From contig CALDZZ010000057.1 of NCBI GenBank assembly GCA_937944075.1, forward strand, positions 1-29,926: DNA of 29,926 nucleotides, given 5' to 3'. Both the position numbers and the translations under genes were made by a program. The stretch's first letter is position 1, and the number at the start of each line of letters is the position of its first letter. Shown piece by piece: positions 1 through 7,438 of the stretch. Origin of the DNA: an uncultured Rhizobiaceae group bacterium (GTDB lineage: Bacteria; Pseudomonadota; Alphaproteobacteria; Rhizobiales; Rhizobiaceae). The notes beneath the pieces are model-generated. The model did no database searches and was not told the DNA's origin. It saw only the letters and a list, made by a program, of their open reading frames with translations.

Positions 1-545
1 GCGCCAGCGATGGCAGCTTCAGTTGCATCCTTTTCACCAATTTCCCAATCATAGATAAGATTGCCGGCAGCTTCCGGGTGAATTTGCGGTGCACCGTCTT
101 CAAGTGCCTTTGCTGCATTGATTACAACCGGCAGTTCTTCATATTCAACCACAACAGCTTCTGCAGCTGTTTTGGCATTCGCCGGGCTGTCAGCAATAAC
201 AACCGCAACCGCATCCCCTGCATAGCGAACCGTATTGGTTGCAAGGGCCGACCATGCACCCATATTCATTGGTGAGCCATCCTTGGAGTGGATCATCCAG
301 CCACAAATAATATTGCCAATACCATCACCGGTAAGCTCGTGCCCATCAAAAACGCCTTCGACGCCTGCCATGGCTTCTGCCGCAGACTTGTCGATGGATT
401 TTACAGTTGCGTGGGCGTGTGGAGAACGCACAAACGCCGCATAACACTGACCAAAATTGGTTACATCATCAGTATACTTGCCGTTGCCGGTTACAAATCT
501 CTTGTCTTCCTTGCGCAATACACGTGCGCCGATACCTTCACTCAT
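1..545 (-). CDS. coxL: Molybdenum hydroxylase large subunit (CoxL-like), 5' part only
   Basis: Amino-terminal 181 codons of an aerobic carbon-monoxide-dehydrogenase-type large subunit; the rest lies beyond the left edge. The ATG at 545 follows a strong ribosome site (GAGGAAAG). The protein opens MSEGIGARVLRKEDKRFVTG and continues with YTDDV, FVRSPHAHA and VRYAGDAVAVVIADS, the usual a/b hammerhead start of the xanthine dehydrogenase/CoxL family. The full protein (about 780 residues in the family) would bind the molybdopterin cytosine dinucleotide cofactor and form the catalytic subunit with CoxS and CoxM. The active-site loop that separates true CO dehydrogenase (form I) from form II enzymes of unclear substrate is not in the window, so the substrate is open. 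It lies 80 bases downstream of coxS and is probably co-transcribed. Family assignment is firm; CO as substrate is not. Confidence 0.88.
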   Translation of the reverse strand, partial: MSEGIGARVLRKEDKRFVTGNGKYTDDVTNFGQCYAAFVRSPHAHATVKSIDKSAAEAMAGVEGVFDGHELTGDGIGNIICGWMIHSKDGSPMNMGAWSALATNTVRYAGDAVAVVIADSPANAKTAAEAVVVEYEELPVVINAAKALEDGAPQIHPEAAGNLIYDWEIGEKDATEAAIAG

Positions 546-625
546 ATTCTTTCCTCCTCAGGTGATTATATGCATCTTGATGCTTGGCAGCCCTCCAGCT
601 TCAAACTTCAAAACGCATTGGCAGC

Positions 626-1087
626 TCACATCTTCGATGCGCCGTCCTGAATTGATTTCACGATGTTGTGGTAGCCTGTACAGCGGCAGATATTGCCTTC
701 AAGCTCTGTGCGGATGGTTTTTTCATCTAGATCCTTGCCAAGACGGTTTACCATGTCGGTTGCCGCCATGATCATGCCTGGCGTACAAAACCCGCACTGA
801 AGTCCATGATTTTCCTTGAAAGCCTGTTGCATTGGGTGAAGATCACCATTGGCAAGTCCTTCAATGGTTGTAACATCACTTCCATTGGCTTGTGCCGCAA
901 GTGTTGTACAAGACTTGACTGCCTTGCCATCCACATGCACGACACAGGCGCCGCACTGGCTTGTGTCGCAACCCACATGGGTTCCGGTCAGCCGCAGGTT
1001 TTCACGGATAAACTCAACCAAAAGTGTGCGGTCTTCAACCTCACCCTTTACGGCCTTGCCATTCACTGTCATCGAAATTGATGCCAT
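626..1087 (-). CDS. coxS: Molybdenum hydroxylase small iron-sulfur subunit (CoxS-like)
   Basis: 153-residue [2Fe-2S] subunit that passes electrons from the molybdenum site of CoxL to the FAD of CoxM. The first cluster ligands form the plant-type ferredoxin pattern C40, C45, C48 and C60 (GCDTSQCGAC then KSC). The second cluster motif is CGFCTPGM with C98 and C101, then CRCTGYHNIV with C134 and C136. Length is typical. The frame is open further upstream to 1171, but the ATG at 1087 (MASISMTVNGK) has a GAGGAG site just before it and matches the family start, so the longer version is rejected. Order S then L, with no M gene upstream, resembles form II operons (S-L-M) more than form I (M-S-L); this is inference. 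A CRP-type palindrome lies 29 bases upstream of the start. Confidence 0.94.
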   Translation of the reverse strand: MASISMTVNGKAVKGEVEDRTLLVEFIRENLRLTGTHVGCDTSQCGACVVHVDGKAVKSCTTLAAQANGSDVTTIEGLANGDLHPMQQAFKENHGLQCGFCTPGMIMAATDMVNRLGKDLDEKTIRTELEGNICRCTGYHNIVKSIQDGASKM

Positions 1088-1115
1088 TTGGTATCTCCTC
1101 ACATTCAAAACGCTT

Positions 1116-1135
1116 CTTGTGATCTTGATCACAAG
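1116..1135. promoter_or_regulatory. CRP/FNR-type operator upstream of coxS
   Basis: Perfect inverted repeat CTTGTGATCTTGATCACAAG: 9-base arms around TT. It contains TGTGA-N6-TCACA, the cyclic-AMP receptor protein consensus, and differs from the E. coli ideal TGTGATCTAGATCACA at one of 16 positions. It is centred about 38 bases before the coxS ATG, so it would overlap the promoter or transcription start. No convincing -35/-10 pair was seen, so activation or repression cannot be decided. Any CRP/FNR-superfamily regulator with this recognition sequence could be the binder. Confidence 0.6.
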
Positions 1136-1321
1136 AGAGAATGGAAAAATGGGAGAAAGCCACGACTGCAACAGGCCTGAACAAAGGCATGCAGACCCGC
1201 TATATGGCCTTTAGAGACAACAACATCTCCTCCCAGAAATTCCAGTCTCATATTAGACATTTAGTATTGCGCGGAAAAAGGGAAGTGCCAAGCGCTTTTT
1301 TATTTTTTTGCCTTAAGTCCC

Positions 1322-2287
1322 TTAAGCACCAAGAATGCGAGAGCGTGCTTCATCATATTCACGTACCAGTCGTTCAACGAGATCCTTGGTAGGCCCCCTT
1401 GATTTGACAGCACCAATGCCCTGGCCACAACCCCAGATATCTTTCCAGGCTTTTGCGTCCGAATTGCTGCCTGAGGCAAAATTCATGGCAGACGGGTCAC
1501 TTTCAGGGAGATTATCCGGATCCATGCCGGCATTTTCTATCGACGGCTTGAGATAATTGCCGTGAACACCGGTAAACAGGTTTGTGTAGACAATATCCTT
1601 GGCCGAATAATCCACAATTGCCTGTTTGTATTCATCTGATGCACGTGCTTCATCGGTCGCAATAAAGGGCGAGCCGATGTAGGCAAGGTCAGCTCCCATG
1701 GCTTGAGCTGCCATTATGGCGCCACCCGTTGCAATCGAACCTGACAATAGCAGTGGCCCATCAAACCATTCGCGAATTTCCTGTATCAAAGCGAACGGTG
1801 AAAGCGTGCCTGCGTGACCACCAGCACCCGCCGCTACAGCGATAAGGCCATCTGCTCCCTTGCGGATTGCTGAGTTCGCATGGCGGTTGTTGATAATGTC
1901 ATGGAGGACAATGCCGCCATAAGAATGTACCGCATCGTTAACCTCGGGCACAGCACCCAGCGACGTAATAACAATTGGAACCTTGTGTTTTACGCACATT
2001 TTAAGGTCATGTTCGAGCCGGTTGTTCGAGGTGTGCACAATCTGGTTTACGGCAAATGGAGCTACTTTCTTGTCAGGATTTTTAGCCTTGTAGTTGTCTA
2101 GCTCTTCGGTGATTTCGGACAACCAGTCATCAAGCTGCTCTGCCGGTCGCGCATTAAGAGCAGGAAACGAGCCTACTACGCCTGCCTTGCATTGGGCAAT
2201 GACAAGTTTAGGGTTGGAAATGATAAACAGCGGAGCCGCTACTGCTGGAACAGACAAGCGATCTTTCATGATTTCCGGGATTGGCAT
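1322..2287 (-). CDS. Nitronate monooxygenase family flavoprotein
   Basis: 321-residue FMN-dependent TIM-barrel protein of the nitronate monooxygenase (2-nitropropane dioxygenase) family, which oxidises alkyl nitronates. Evidence is the start DRLSVPAVAAPLFIISNPKL, the central AVAAGAGGHAGTLSPFALI segment (residues about 150-168) with the GGHxG histidine used as catalytic base in class I enzymes, and the phosphate-binding LLSGSIATGGAIMAAQAMGADLAYIGSPF segment, split as SGSIATGG and GADLAYIGS. The ATG at 2287 has AGGAT upstream. Length is normal. The physiological substrate cannot be read from sequence; many family members are annotated loosely and some act as enoyl reductases. It stands alone, diverging from the gene at 2518. 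A 5-6-5 inverted repeat (2305-2320) just upstream may be an operator. Confidence 0.9.
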   Translation of the reverse strand: MPIPEIMKDRLSVPAVAAPLFIISNPKLVIAQCKAGVVGSFPALNARPAEQLDDWLSEITEELDNYKAKNPDKKVAPFAVNQIVHTSNNRLEHDLKMCVKHKVPIVITSLGAVPEVNDAVHSYGGIVLHDIINNRHANSAIRKGADGLIAVAAGAGGHAGTLSPFALIQEIREWFDGPLLLSGSIATGGAIMAAQAMGADLAYIGSPFIATDEARASDEYKQAIVDYSAKDIVYTNLFTGVHGNYLKPSIENAGMDPDNLPESDPSAMNFASGSNSDAKAWKDIWGCGQGIGAVKSRGPTKDLVERLVREYDEARSRILGA

Positions 2288-2304
2288 GTTAAATATCCTG
2301 ATTT

Positions 2305-2320
2305 CTTACGTATTGGTAAG
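2305..2320. repeat. Short inverted repeat before the nitronate monooxygenase gene
   Basis: CTTAC-GTATTG-GTAAG, 5-base arms with a 6-base spacer, 18 bases upstream of the ATG at 2287. Size and place would suit a TetR- or MarR-type operator, but arms this short occur often by chance and no regulator gene is adjacent. Confidence 0.25.
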
Positions 2321-2421
2321 ACATTCATAAGTTGCCAGCTCTCATCTTGCAATCAAAAATTAGGGTGTGTTTGTGAGCGGAATCTTGCATAATCCTCATA
2401 AAGCAGTAAAAGAGACAAATA

Positions 2422-2450
2422 TTGACGGTTACGTGGAAGAGTGGTGTATG
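2422..2450 (+). promoter_or_regulatory. Candidate sigma-70 promoter for the PEP-rich membrane protein
   Basis: TTGACG at 2422-2427, a 17-base spacer, then TGTATG at 2445-2450. The -35 element is near consensus and the -10 weak (3 of 6). It would start a transcript near 2457 with a leader of about 60 bases that includes the hairpin arms at 2463-2469 and 2498-2504. Confidence 0.35.
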
Positions 2451-2462
2451 CGGCATCTAATA

Positions 2463-2504
2463 ATCCTACAGGCTGAAGTAACTGCGAACATGAAATCGTA
2501 GGAT
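2463..2504 (+). repeat. Inverted repeat in the leader of the PEP-rich protein gene
   Basis: ATCCTAC (2463-2469) and GTAGGAT (2498-2504) are perfectly complementary 7-base arms enclosing 28 bases. The 3' arm ends next to the ribosome site (CAGGGGTG), 13 bases before the TTG start. In RNA this could fold into a stem-loop affecting translation; as DNA it could be a spaced operator. Function unknown. Confidence 0.35.
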
Positions 2505-2517
2505 ACAGGGGTGCATC

Positions 2518-3852
2518 TTGGCTAATTTTGAACGTCTCATCAAAGGAGCACTGTCTTCACAAGATGATACTTCTGCCGAAGTACGGCAGGTTGTGTATCA
2601 ATCTTCCCGCAATGCCTTGCAAAAAATCATTGATGGGAACCGCTCCCTTACCGTTGAAGCGGTGATGCAAAAGAAGCGTGAACTCGAAGATTGCATCACA
2701 CGCATAGAGGCAGAATATCTTGCCCCTCCAATTGTGCCAGAACCCACTCCAGTAGTGCCAGAGCCCACACCTATTCCAGAGCCTGCTCCAATGCCAGAGC
2801 CGGTTCCAGTTCCGGAACCTGTGCCTGCGCAGGTTGCTGAACCAATTCCTGCTCCTGCACCAGAGCCAGAGCCTGTACCTGTTAGTGCAAAGACAAGAAA
2901 TCCGATACCCGAACCTGTGCCTGAAACGGACCCACTTCACGAAATTCAACAAATTCTTCAAGGTGACAACCCTGCATCTCTACAACCACAACCCGTGGCA
3001 AGTGAACCTGTGGTTACCGAGCCGGTTGTTCACAATGAACCGATTGCCGCGGAGGTGGTTTCACCTGCTGCACCTGATGAAAGCCAGCAACAGCCGCCTG
3101 TGATTGAGAGCCAACCTCCACAGGCTATCGATCCAGTTCAGGAGCATGAGGTATATTACGAGGAAGAAGCGGCCATGCCTTTGGGATTTTCCAAGCGCCG
3201 CAAAACTCAAAAACGCTTTCTTTGGTCACTGATAACGCTGGTTATTCTTGGGCTTCTGGCATGGATTGCCTATATCGTTGTCAACGGTGTGCTGGATGGT
3301 TCGCTCATTGGTAGGGAAGAAACAAAAGGCCCCAAGCTTAATCCGAACTCAGTTTCCAGACAGGCAGATTCTGATAATTACATTACCATTATGGAGGCAA
3401 CAGAGGCCTCTACACTTATCACTGCGGATCGTGGCACTGCCCAACTCGTCAAGGAGTTGAACATTGACATGATAAGGCTGGTTTCAACACGCGATGAATT
3501 TAACCGTGCGCAACCTGCGAAACCAATGCTAATCAGGCTTCAGCCTGGCGTTTTGAAACAAATTTCCGGAAAACGCGTAACGGTTGAGATTTTTGCAAAA
3601 TCAGGCAGTAGCGATACGGCACATTTTGCTGTTGGATGCGAATTTGGCGGTCTGACAGAATGCGGACGCAAGCGCTTCCTGGCGGGTTCTCAGCCAAACG
3701 CTTCTGTGTTTGCTTTCCAGATGGATACGGTAAGTGACATTAATCAGGACATGTTCCTGACGTTGAGCACAGACACAACCAGTGAGGCAGCTGTTACGGG
3801 CAGGGGCGATACGCTGGACATTGTATATGTACGCCTGAGTGTCGAGAGCTAA
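2518..3852 (+). CDS. Single-pass membrane protein with Pro/Glu-rich cytoplasmic linker, function unknown
   Basis: 444 residues, no family recognised. Residues 1-68 form a charged, probably helical domain (MANFERLIKGALSSQ...). Residues 69-208 are a low-complexity linker rich in Pro, Glu, Val and Ala, with PEP tripeptides repeated about eight times as VPEPTP, IPEPAP and APEPEP. A basic stretch KRRKTQKR (226-233) precedes one membrane helix, about 235-256 (FLWSLITLVILGLLAWIAYIVV), so the amino end should be cytoplasmic and residues 260-444 periplasmic. That last domain has only two cysteines and no known motif. The start is TTG with AGGGG upstream; the frame has a TGA at 2491 and no ATG between, so TTG is the best start. 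It converges on ppk2 with 6 bases between. The topology suggests an envelope role; this is inference. Confidence 0.85.
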   Translation: MANFERLIKGALSSQDDTSAEVRQVVYQSSRNALQKIIDGNRSLTVEAVMQKKRELEDCITRIEAEYLAPPIVPEPTPVVPEPTPIPEPAPMPEPVPVPEPVPAQVAEPIPAPAPEPEPVPVSAKTRNPIPEPVPETDPLHEIQQILQGDNPASLQPQPVASEPVVTEPVVHNEPIAAEVVSPAAPDESQQQPPVIESQPPQAIDPVQEHEVYYEEEAAMPLGFSKRRKTQKRFLWSLITLVILGLLAWIAYIVVNGVLDGSLIGREETKGPKLNPNSVSRQADSDNYITIMEATEASTLITADRGTAQLVKELNIDMIRLVSTRDEFNRAQPAKPMLIRLQPGVLKQISGKRVTVEIFAKSGSSDTAHFAVGCEFGGLTECGRKRFLAGSQPNASVFAFQMDTVSDINQDMFLTLSTDTTSEAAVTGRGDTLDIVYVRLSVES

Positions 3853-3858
3853 AGGGTT

Positions 3859-4758
3859 TTAAGCGCCTTTTTCATTAAAGAAGGAAGGTCCGCTTCCTAC
3901 AACAAGCGGATCAGGCTTGCCGATCACTTTCTCATTCTTGCCTTCGTAATCGAGCCGGGTTAAAAAATGGCGTATTGCATTGATGCGTGCGCGCCGTTTG
4001 TCATTGGATCGCACGATGGTCCATGGAGATTGCGGCTTATGCGTAGCCTCAAGCATAATGTCCCTGGCCTCGGTATAATCGGGCCATTTGTTCAGCGCCT
4101 TGATGTCGATTGGCGAAAGTTTCCAGCTTTTGAGAGGGTTTTGCCTGCGGTCATGGAACCGCTTGATTTGCATTTCCTGTCCGACATTCAGCCAGAACTT
4201 GAAGAAGTGAATGCCTTCTGAAACAAGCATTTCCTCATACTTTGGGGCTTCCAGCAGAAATTGTTTGTGTTGCTCGGGCGTACAAAACCCCATGACCGGC
4301 TCGACACCTGCCCGATTATACCATGAGCGGTCAAACATGACCATTTCACCTGAAGTGGGAAGATGGCAGGTATAACGCTGAAAATACCATTGCCCGCGTT
4401 CAATATCGCTGGGTTTTGAAAGCGCCACGACCTTGTTGTGACGCGGGTTCAAATATTGCCGAAAGGCGTTGATCGTTCCACCCTTTCCGGCAGCATCACG
4501 CCCTTCAAAAACAATCACAACCCGCTCGCCGGTTTCCTGTAGCCACGTTTGAACCTTGCCCAATTCCAACTGCAGGCTCTCTAGTTCTTCTTCATATTTC
4601 TTGCGGGAAAGTCTCTTGTCATAAGGGTACCCGCCAGAACGCATAAGATCCCGGGTTATTTCCTCTGGCAATTCCTTGTCATCAAGATCGAAGGTTACGG
4701 ATTTGCCATTGAGCTTGATGGTGACTTCAGGAATATCTTGTGCCATTGGGAATACCAT
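3859..4758 (-). CDS. ppk2: Polyphosphate kinase 2 (PPK2 family, single domain)
   Basis: 299-residue cytoplasmic PPK2-type kinase that transfers phosphate between polyphosphate and nucleotides, in most class I members making ATP or GTP from the diphosphate. It shows a Walker A loop GRDAAGKGG (residues 86-94), the Walker B/lid segment MFDRSWYNRAGVEPVMGFC (141-159), and the family's QRYTCHLPTSGEMV and RRQNPLKSWKLSPID segments. Length suits a one-domain enzyme. Two starts are possible, at 4758 (MVFPMAQ) and 4746 (MAQDIPE); neither has a clear ribosome site. It diverges from phoR with only 67 bases between, and so shares a control region with the phosphate two-component system, suggesting phosphate-responsive expression (inference). 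Nucleotide preference cannot be read. Confidence 0.93.
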   Translation of the reverse strand: MVFPMAQDIPEVTIKLNGKSVTFDLDDKELPEEITRDLMRSGGYPYDKRLSRKKYEEELESLQLELGKVQTWLQETGERVVIVFEGRDAAGKGGTINAFRQYLNPRHNKVVALSKPSDIERGQWYFQRYTCHLPTSGEMVMFDRSWYNRAGVEPVMGFCTPEQHKQFLLEAPKYEEMLVSEGIHFFKFWLNVGQEMQIKRFHDRRQNPLKSWKLSPIDIKALNKWPDYTEARDIMLEATHKPQSPWTIVRSNDKRRARINAIRHFLTRLDYEGKNEKVIGKPDPLVVGSGPSFFNEKGA

Positions 4759-4825
4759 TCATAATGTGTCATATGTGGTAAGAACATATTTAAACCACTC
4801 TTCAAAGCAAGCAGAAACTATCGTT

Positions 4826-6115
4826 ATGAGTGAGCCAGAGAGCCCAAACCAAACGGAAAAATCACTACTTCGCGACAAGATTGTACTGCTCTTCGTGGTG
4901 ATTGGCATTTTTCTCCTGTCACTTTTACTGTTGCAGGATTATGCCGGAATCATTTTTCTGGCTTTCGTTGCAAGCTTGTTTGCGCTGCATTTTCTGGTTC
5001 CCGATGAAGAGGACAATTACGGACCAAGCCGGAAATCATCATTGGGGCGATTTGAAAAGGATGCGAATTTCACAGTCGTGGAAGCCTTGCAGTTTCCGGC
5101 TTATCTGATGGATGAACGCGGCAATATCTTATTTGTGAATAAATATGGCAAGGCTGCCTTTGGTAATCTGAACAAGGGTGACAAGATTTTCATCCGTTTC
5201 AGAAACCCCGAACTACGCAAACTCATAGAAAAATCGCTGGAATCCAAAACTTCACTTAAGGGAGAGTATAATGAGCCCTATCCTGATGATCGTTGGTACA
5301 GTGTTGAAATCTCATTGATACGAAAGTCTGCAAAAGGTGCAAAAGAGCCCGTATTTCTATTGGCATTTCATGATTTGACGGAAGCAAAGCGCACAGATCA
5401 AATGCGTTCTGATTTTATTGCCAATGCAAGCCATGAACTGCGAACCCCGCTTGCCTCACTCTCCGGATATATTGAAACCATCAAGGGGCCTGCACGCAAG
5501 GATGAAAAAGCCATTGATCGCTTTACCGATGTCATGCTGGATCAGGCCCAGCGCATGACAAGGCTGGTCAATGACCTTTTGTCACTCAGTCGTATCGAAA
5601 TGCAATCCCATGTCAGGCCTTCCGAAATGGTTGATCTGACAGAGGTCGTTACAACGGTGATAGATTCACTCAAGGCGGTTGCCAGTCAGTCGAAAATCAG
5701 GATTGAGTTCGAGAACCTTGGCAAGGTTCCTGTTTTGGGCGACAGGGACGAACTGGTGCAGGTCTTTGAGAACCTTGTTGAAAACGCCTGCAAATACGGT
5801 GAAGACGGAAAAAAGGTGATTGTTGCTTTGGATGTGAATGACCAGACAGGCACAATCCTGGCTTCCGTAAAGGACTTTGGCCCAGGCATTGCTTTGGAGC
5901 ATCAACGCAGGATAACAGAGCGTTTTTACCGTGTAGATGTAGAGCGCAGTCGCGCCAAACAGGGAACGGGACTTGGTTTGGCCATCGTGAAACATATATT
6001 AAACCGTCATGGCACCAAATTGAATGTACAATCGAGACCGGATGAAGGTGCTACATTTCTAATTCGGTTTAAAATGCATGCAGACAGTATGTCAGACATG
6101 CATGAAGAAACGTGA
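4826..6115 (+). CDS. phoR: Phosphate regulon sensor histidine kinase PhoR
   Basis: 429-residue membrane histidine kinase that phosphorylates PhoB when phosphate is scarce. Two membrane helices (about 19-36 and 39-58) with almost no periplasmic loop, as in other PhoR proteins, which sense through PstSCAB and PhoU rather than by binding phosphate. A PAS-like domain follows (about 80-175), then the HisKA H-box NASHELRTPLASLSGYIETI with H203, the N-box ENLVENACKYG (N320), G1 DFGPGIA and G2 GTGLGLAIVKHI. An open frame reaches back to 4676, inside ppk2, but homologues start near a short charged segment before the first helix, so ATG 4826 (MSEPESPNQ) is preferred. First gene of the phosphate block. 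Confidence 0.94.
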   Translation: MSEPESPNQTEKSLLRDKIVLLFVVIGIFLLSLLLLQDYAGIIFLAFVASLFALHFLVPDEEDNYGPSRKSSLGRFEKDANFTVVEALQFPAYLMDERGNILFVNKYGKAAFGNLNKGDKIFIRFRNPELRKLIEKSLESKTSLKGEYNEPYPDDRWYSVEISLIRKSAKGAKEPVFLLAFHDLTEAKRTDQMRSDFIANASHELRTPLASLSGYIETIKGPARKDEKAIDRFTDVMLDQAQRMTRLVNDLLSLSRIEMQSHVRPSEMVDLTEVVTTVIDSLKAVASQSKIRIEFENLGKVPVLGDRDELVQVFENLVENACKYGEDGKKVIVALDVNDQTGTILASVKDFGPGIALEHQRRITERFYRVDVERSRAKQGTGLGLAIVKHILNRHGTKLNVQSRPDEGATFLIRFKMHADSMSDMHEET

Positions 6116-6142
6116 TAAAGCATTTAAAAACAATAATTTAAA

Positions 6143-6160
6143 CTGTCACAAAAGTGAGTT
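6143..6160 (+). promoter_or_regulatory. Possible degenerate Pho box upstream of pstS
   Basis: CTGTCAC at 6143-6149 matches one 7-base half of the PhoB site (CTGTCAT-N4-CTGTCAT), but the second half at the right spacing, GTGAGTT, is poor. A second weak candidate, TTGGCAATTCCTGACAA at 6230-6246, has 10- rather than 11-base spacing but is better placed before a TATAAA at 6257. PhoB control of pstS is expected from the family; the exact site is not settled here. The rest of the 168-base gap holds only a 5-bp stem (6222-6235). Confidence 0.25.
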
Positions 6161-6283
6161 GTGAATTAGCTATCAATAATCCTGGAAGAAAGATTTGCAC
6201 ATTGGCTTGTCTGCTTCTGTCTTGCCGCTTGGCAATTCCTGACAATATTAAACCGATATAAACATTATATTCTGGAGATGGAT

Positions 6284-7324
6284 ATGAAAATCACCAAAAT
6301 CATGGGCCTTGTAGCAGGTGCTGCATTACTTACGACAACTGCCATGGGAACTGCGCATGCACGCGATCAAATCCAGATTGTTGGGTCATCAACTGTATTT
6401 CCGTTCTCAACAGCTGTTGCTGAGCAATTCGGACAAAAAACATCCTTCAAGACCCCTGTTGTCGAATCGACTGGTTCAGGCGGTGGCATGAAGCTCTTTT
6501 GTGCGGGTGTTGGAGAGGGGTCTCCTGACATCACCAATTCGTCTCGTCGGATCAAGGAAAACGAGTTCAAACTCTGCCTCGAAAATGGTGTGACACCAGT
6601 TGAAGTGAAGATCGGTTTTGACGGCATTGTGCTTGCAAATTCCAAGGCCGGCCCGGAACTAAGCCTTACTCGTGAGCAGATTTTTCTTGCACTTGCAAAG
6701 GAAATCCCGGATGCAAGTGGTAAGCTGATTGCCAATCCGCACAAGACATGGGCAGATGTCGACCCTTCTCTACCAAACATAAAGATCGAGGTTCTTGGCC
6801 CGCCACCAACCTCTGGCACACGCGATGCCTTTGCAGAAATTGCCCTTGAGGGTGGCGCAAAGGAAATTGAAGTGCTTGCTGCCATGCGCAAAGCCGATAA
6901 AAATGCCTTCAAGAAAGTTGCACACTCCATTCGTGAGGACGGTGCCTACATTGAGGCTGGTGAAAATGACAACCTGATCATTCAAAAGCTGGAAGCAAAT
7001 TCAAACGCATTTGGTGTATTTGGGTTTTCATTCCTTGATCAGAATGCGGACAAAGTAAAAGGTGCAACCGTCAATGGTGTGGAGCCTGAATTCGAAAACA
7101 TTGCCGCCGGTGATTACAAGATTTCGCGTTCATTGTTCTTTTACGTGAAAAAAGAGCACGTAGGCGTTATTCCGGGTCTTGAAGAATTTGTGGCTGAGTT
7201 CACAGATGAAGAAACATGGGGTGAAGACGGATATCTGGCGGACAAGGGGCTTATTCCACTGCCTGATAGCGAGCGTGAATCAGTTGCCGCATCAGCAACT
7301 TCAATGGTTCCAATGTCATTCTAA
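6284..7324 (+). CDS. pstS: Phosphate ABC transporter, periplasmic phosphate-binding protein PstS
   Basis: Binds inorganic phosphate in the periplasm and delivers it to PstCA. 346 residues from ATG 6284. The ATG at 6278 is also in frame, but CTGGAG directly abuts it and leaves 6 bases to 6284, the better start. Residues 1-26 are a signal peptide (MKITKIMGLVAGAALL..., cleavage after AHA). The mature start has QIVGSSTVFPFSTAVAE, the phosphate-binding S-S-T loop, followed by ESTGSGGGMKLFCAGVGEG and DITNSSRRIK, with GPPPTSGTRDAFAE near the middle, all typical of the long PstS form of alphaproteobacteria. A strong hairpin follows the stop codon, which should raise the amount of pstS message relative to pstCAB. 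Confidence 0.95.
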   Translation: MKITKIMGLVAGAALLTTTAMGTAHARDQIQIVGSSTVFPFSTAVAEQFGQKTSFKTPVVESTGSGGGMKLFCAGVGEGSPDITNSSRRIKENEFKLCLENGVTPVEVKIGFDGIVLANSKAGPELSLTREQIFLALAKEIPDASGKLIANPHKTWADVDPSLPNIKIEVLGPPPTSGTRDAFAEIALEGGAKEIEVLAAMRKADKNAFKKVAHSIREDGAYIEAGENDNLIIQKLEANSNAFGVFGFSFLDQNADKVKGATVNGVEPEFENIAAGDYKISRSLFFYVKKEHVGVIPGLEEFVAEFTDEETWGEDGYLADKGLIPLPDSERESVAASATSMVPMSF

Positions 7325-7335
7325 TCCACAAGTTT

Positions 7336-7379
7336 GTGCCGCCCGCAGAAGATTTCTGCGGGCGGCACTCTTATTTTTT
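7336..7379 (+). terminator. Strong hairpin and T-run between pstS and pstC
   Basis: Arms 7336-7350 (GTGCCGCCCGCAGAA) and 7354-7368 are perfectly complementary over 15 base pairs with a 3-base loop, followed by TCTTATTTTTT. This is a textbook intrinsic terminator, 12 bases after the pstS stop. Because pstCAB-phoU-phoB continue on the same strand it probably works as a leaky terminator or 3'-end stabiliser for pstS. No other strong promoter was seen before pstC. Confidence 0.92.
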
Positions 7380-7438
7380 GGTATGGAATAAGGGCATTTA
7401 GATAGGCTCACTCAAACCTGTATGGGAAGCACGCGCAA

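Noticed and set aside
1290..1321. AAGCGC plus T-run as a terminator of the nitronate monooxygenase gene
   Set aside because: The T-run is on the plus strand while the gene reads minus, and the stem is only a 6-base palindrome.
2724..3141. Tandem DNA repeat or CRISPR-like array
   Set aside because: The repeats are in-frame codons for Pro-Glu-Pro with varied third bases and no constant spacer, so they are a coding low-complexity region.
4676..4825. Longer phoR start inside ppk2
   Set aside because: Would overlap ppk2 by more than 80 bases, and the added residues do not resemble a sensor amino terminus; ATG 4826 just before the first helix fits better.
6367..6930. 187-codon open frame on the minus strand
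   Set aside because: Opposite pstS, Ser/Pro-rich low-quality translation and no ribosome site; a shadow.
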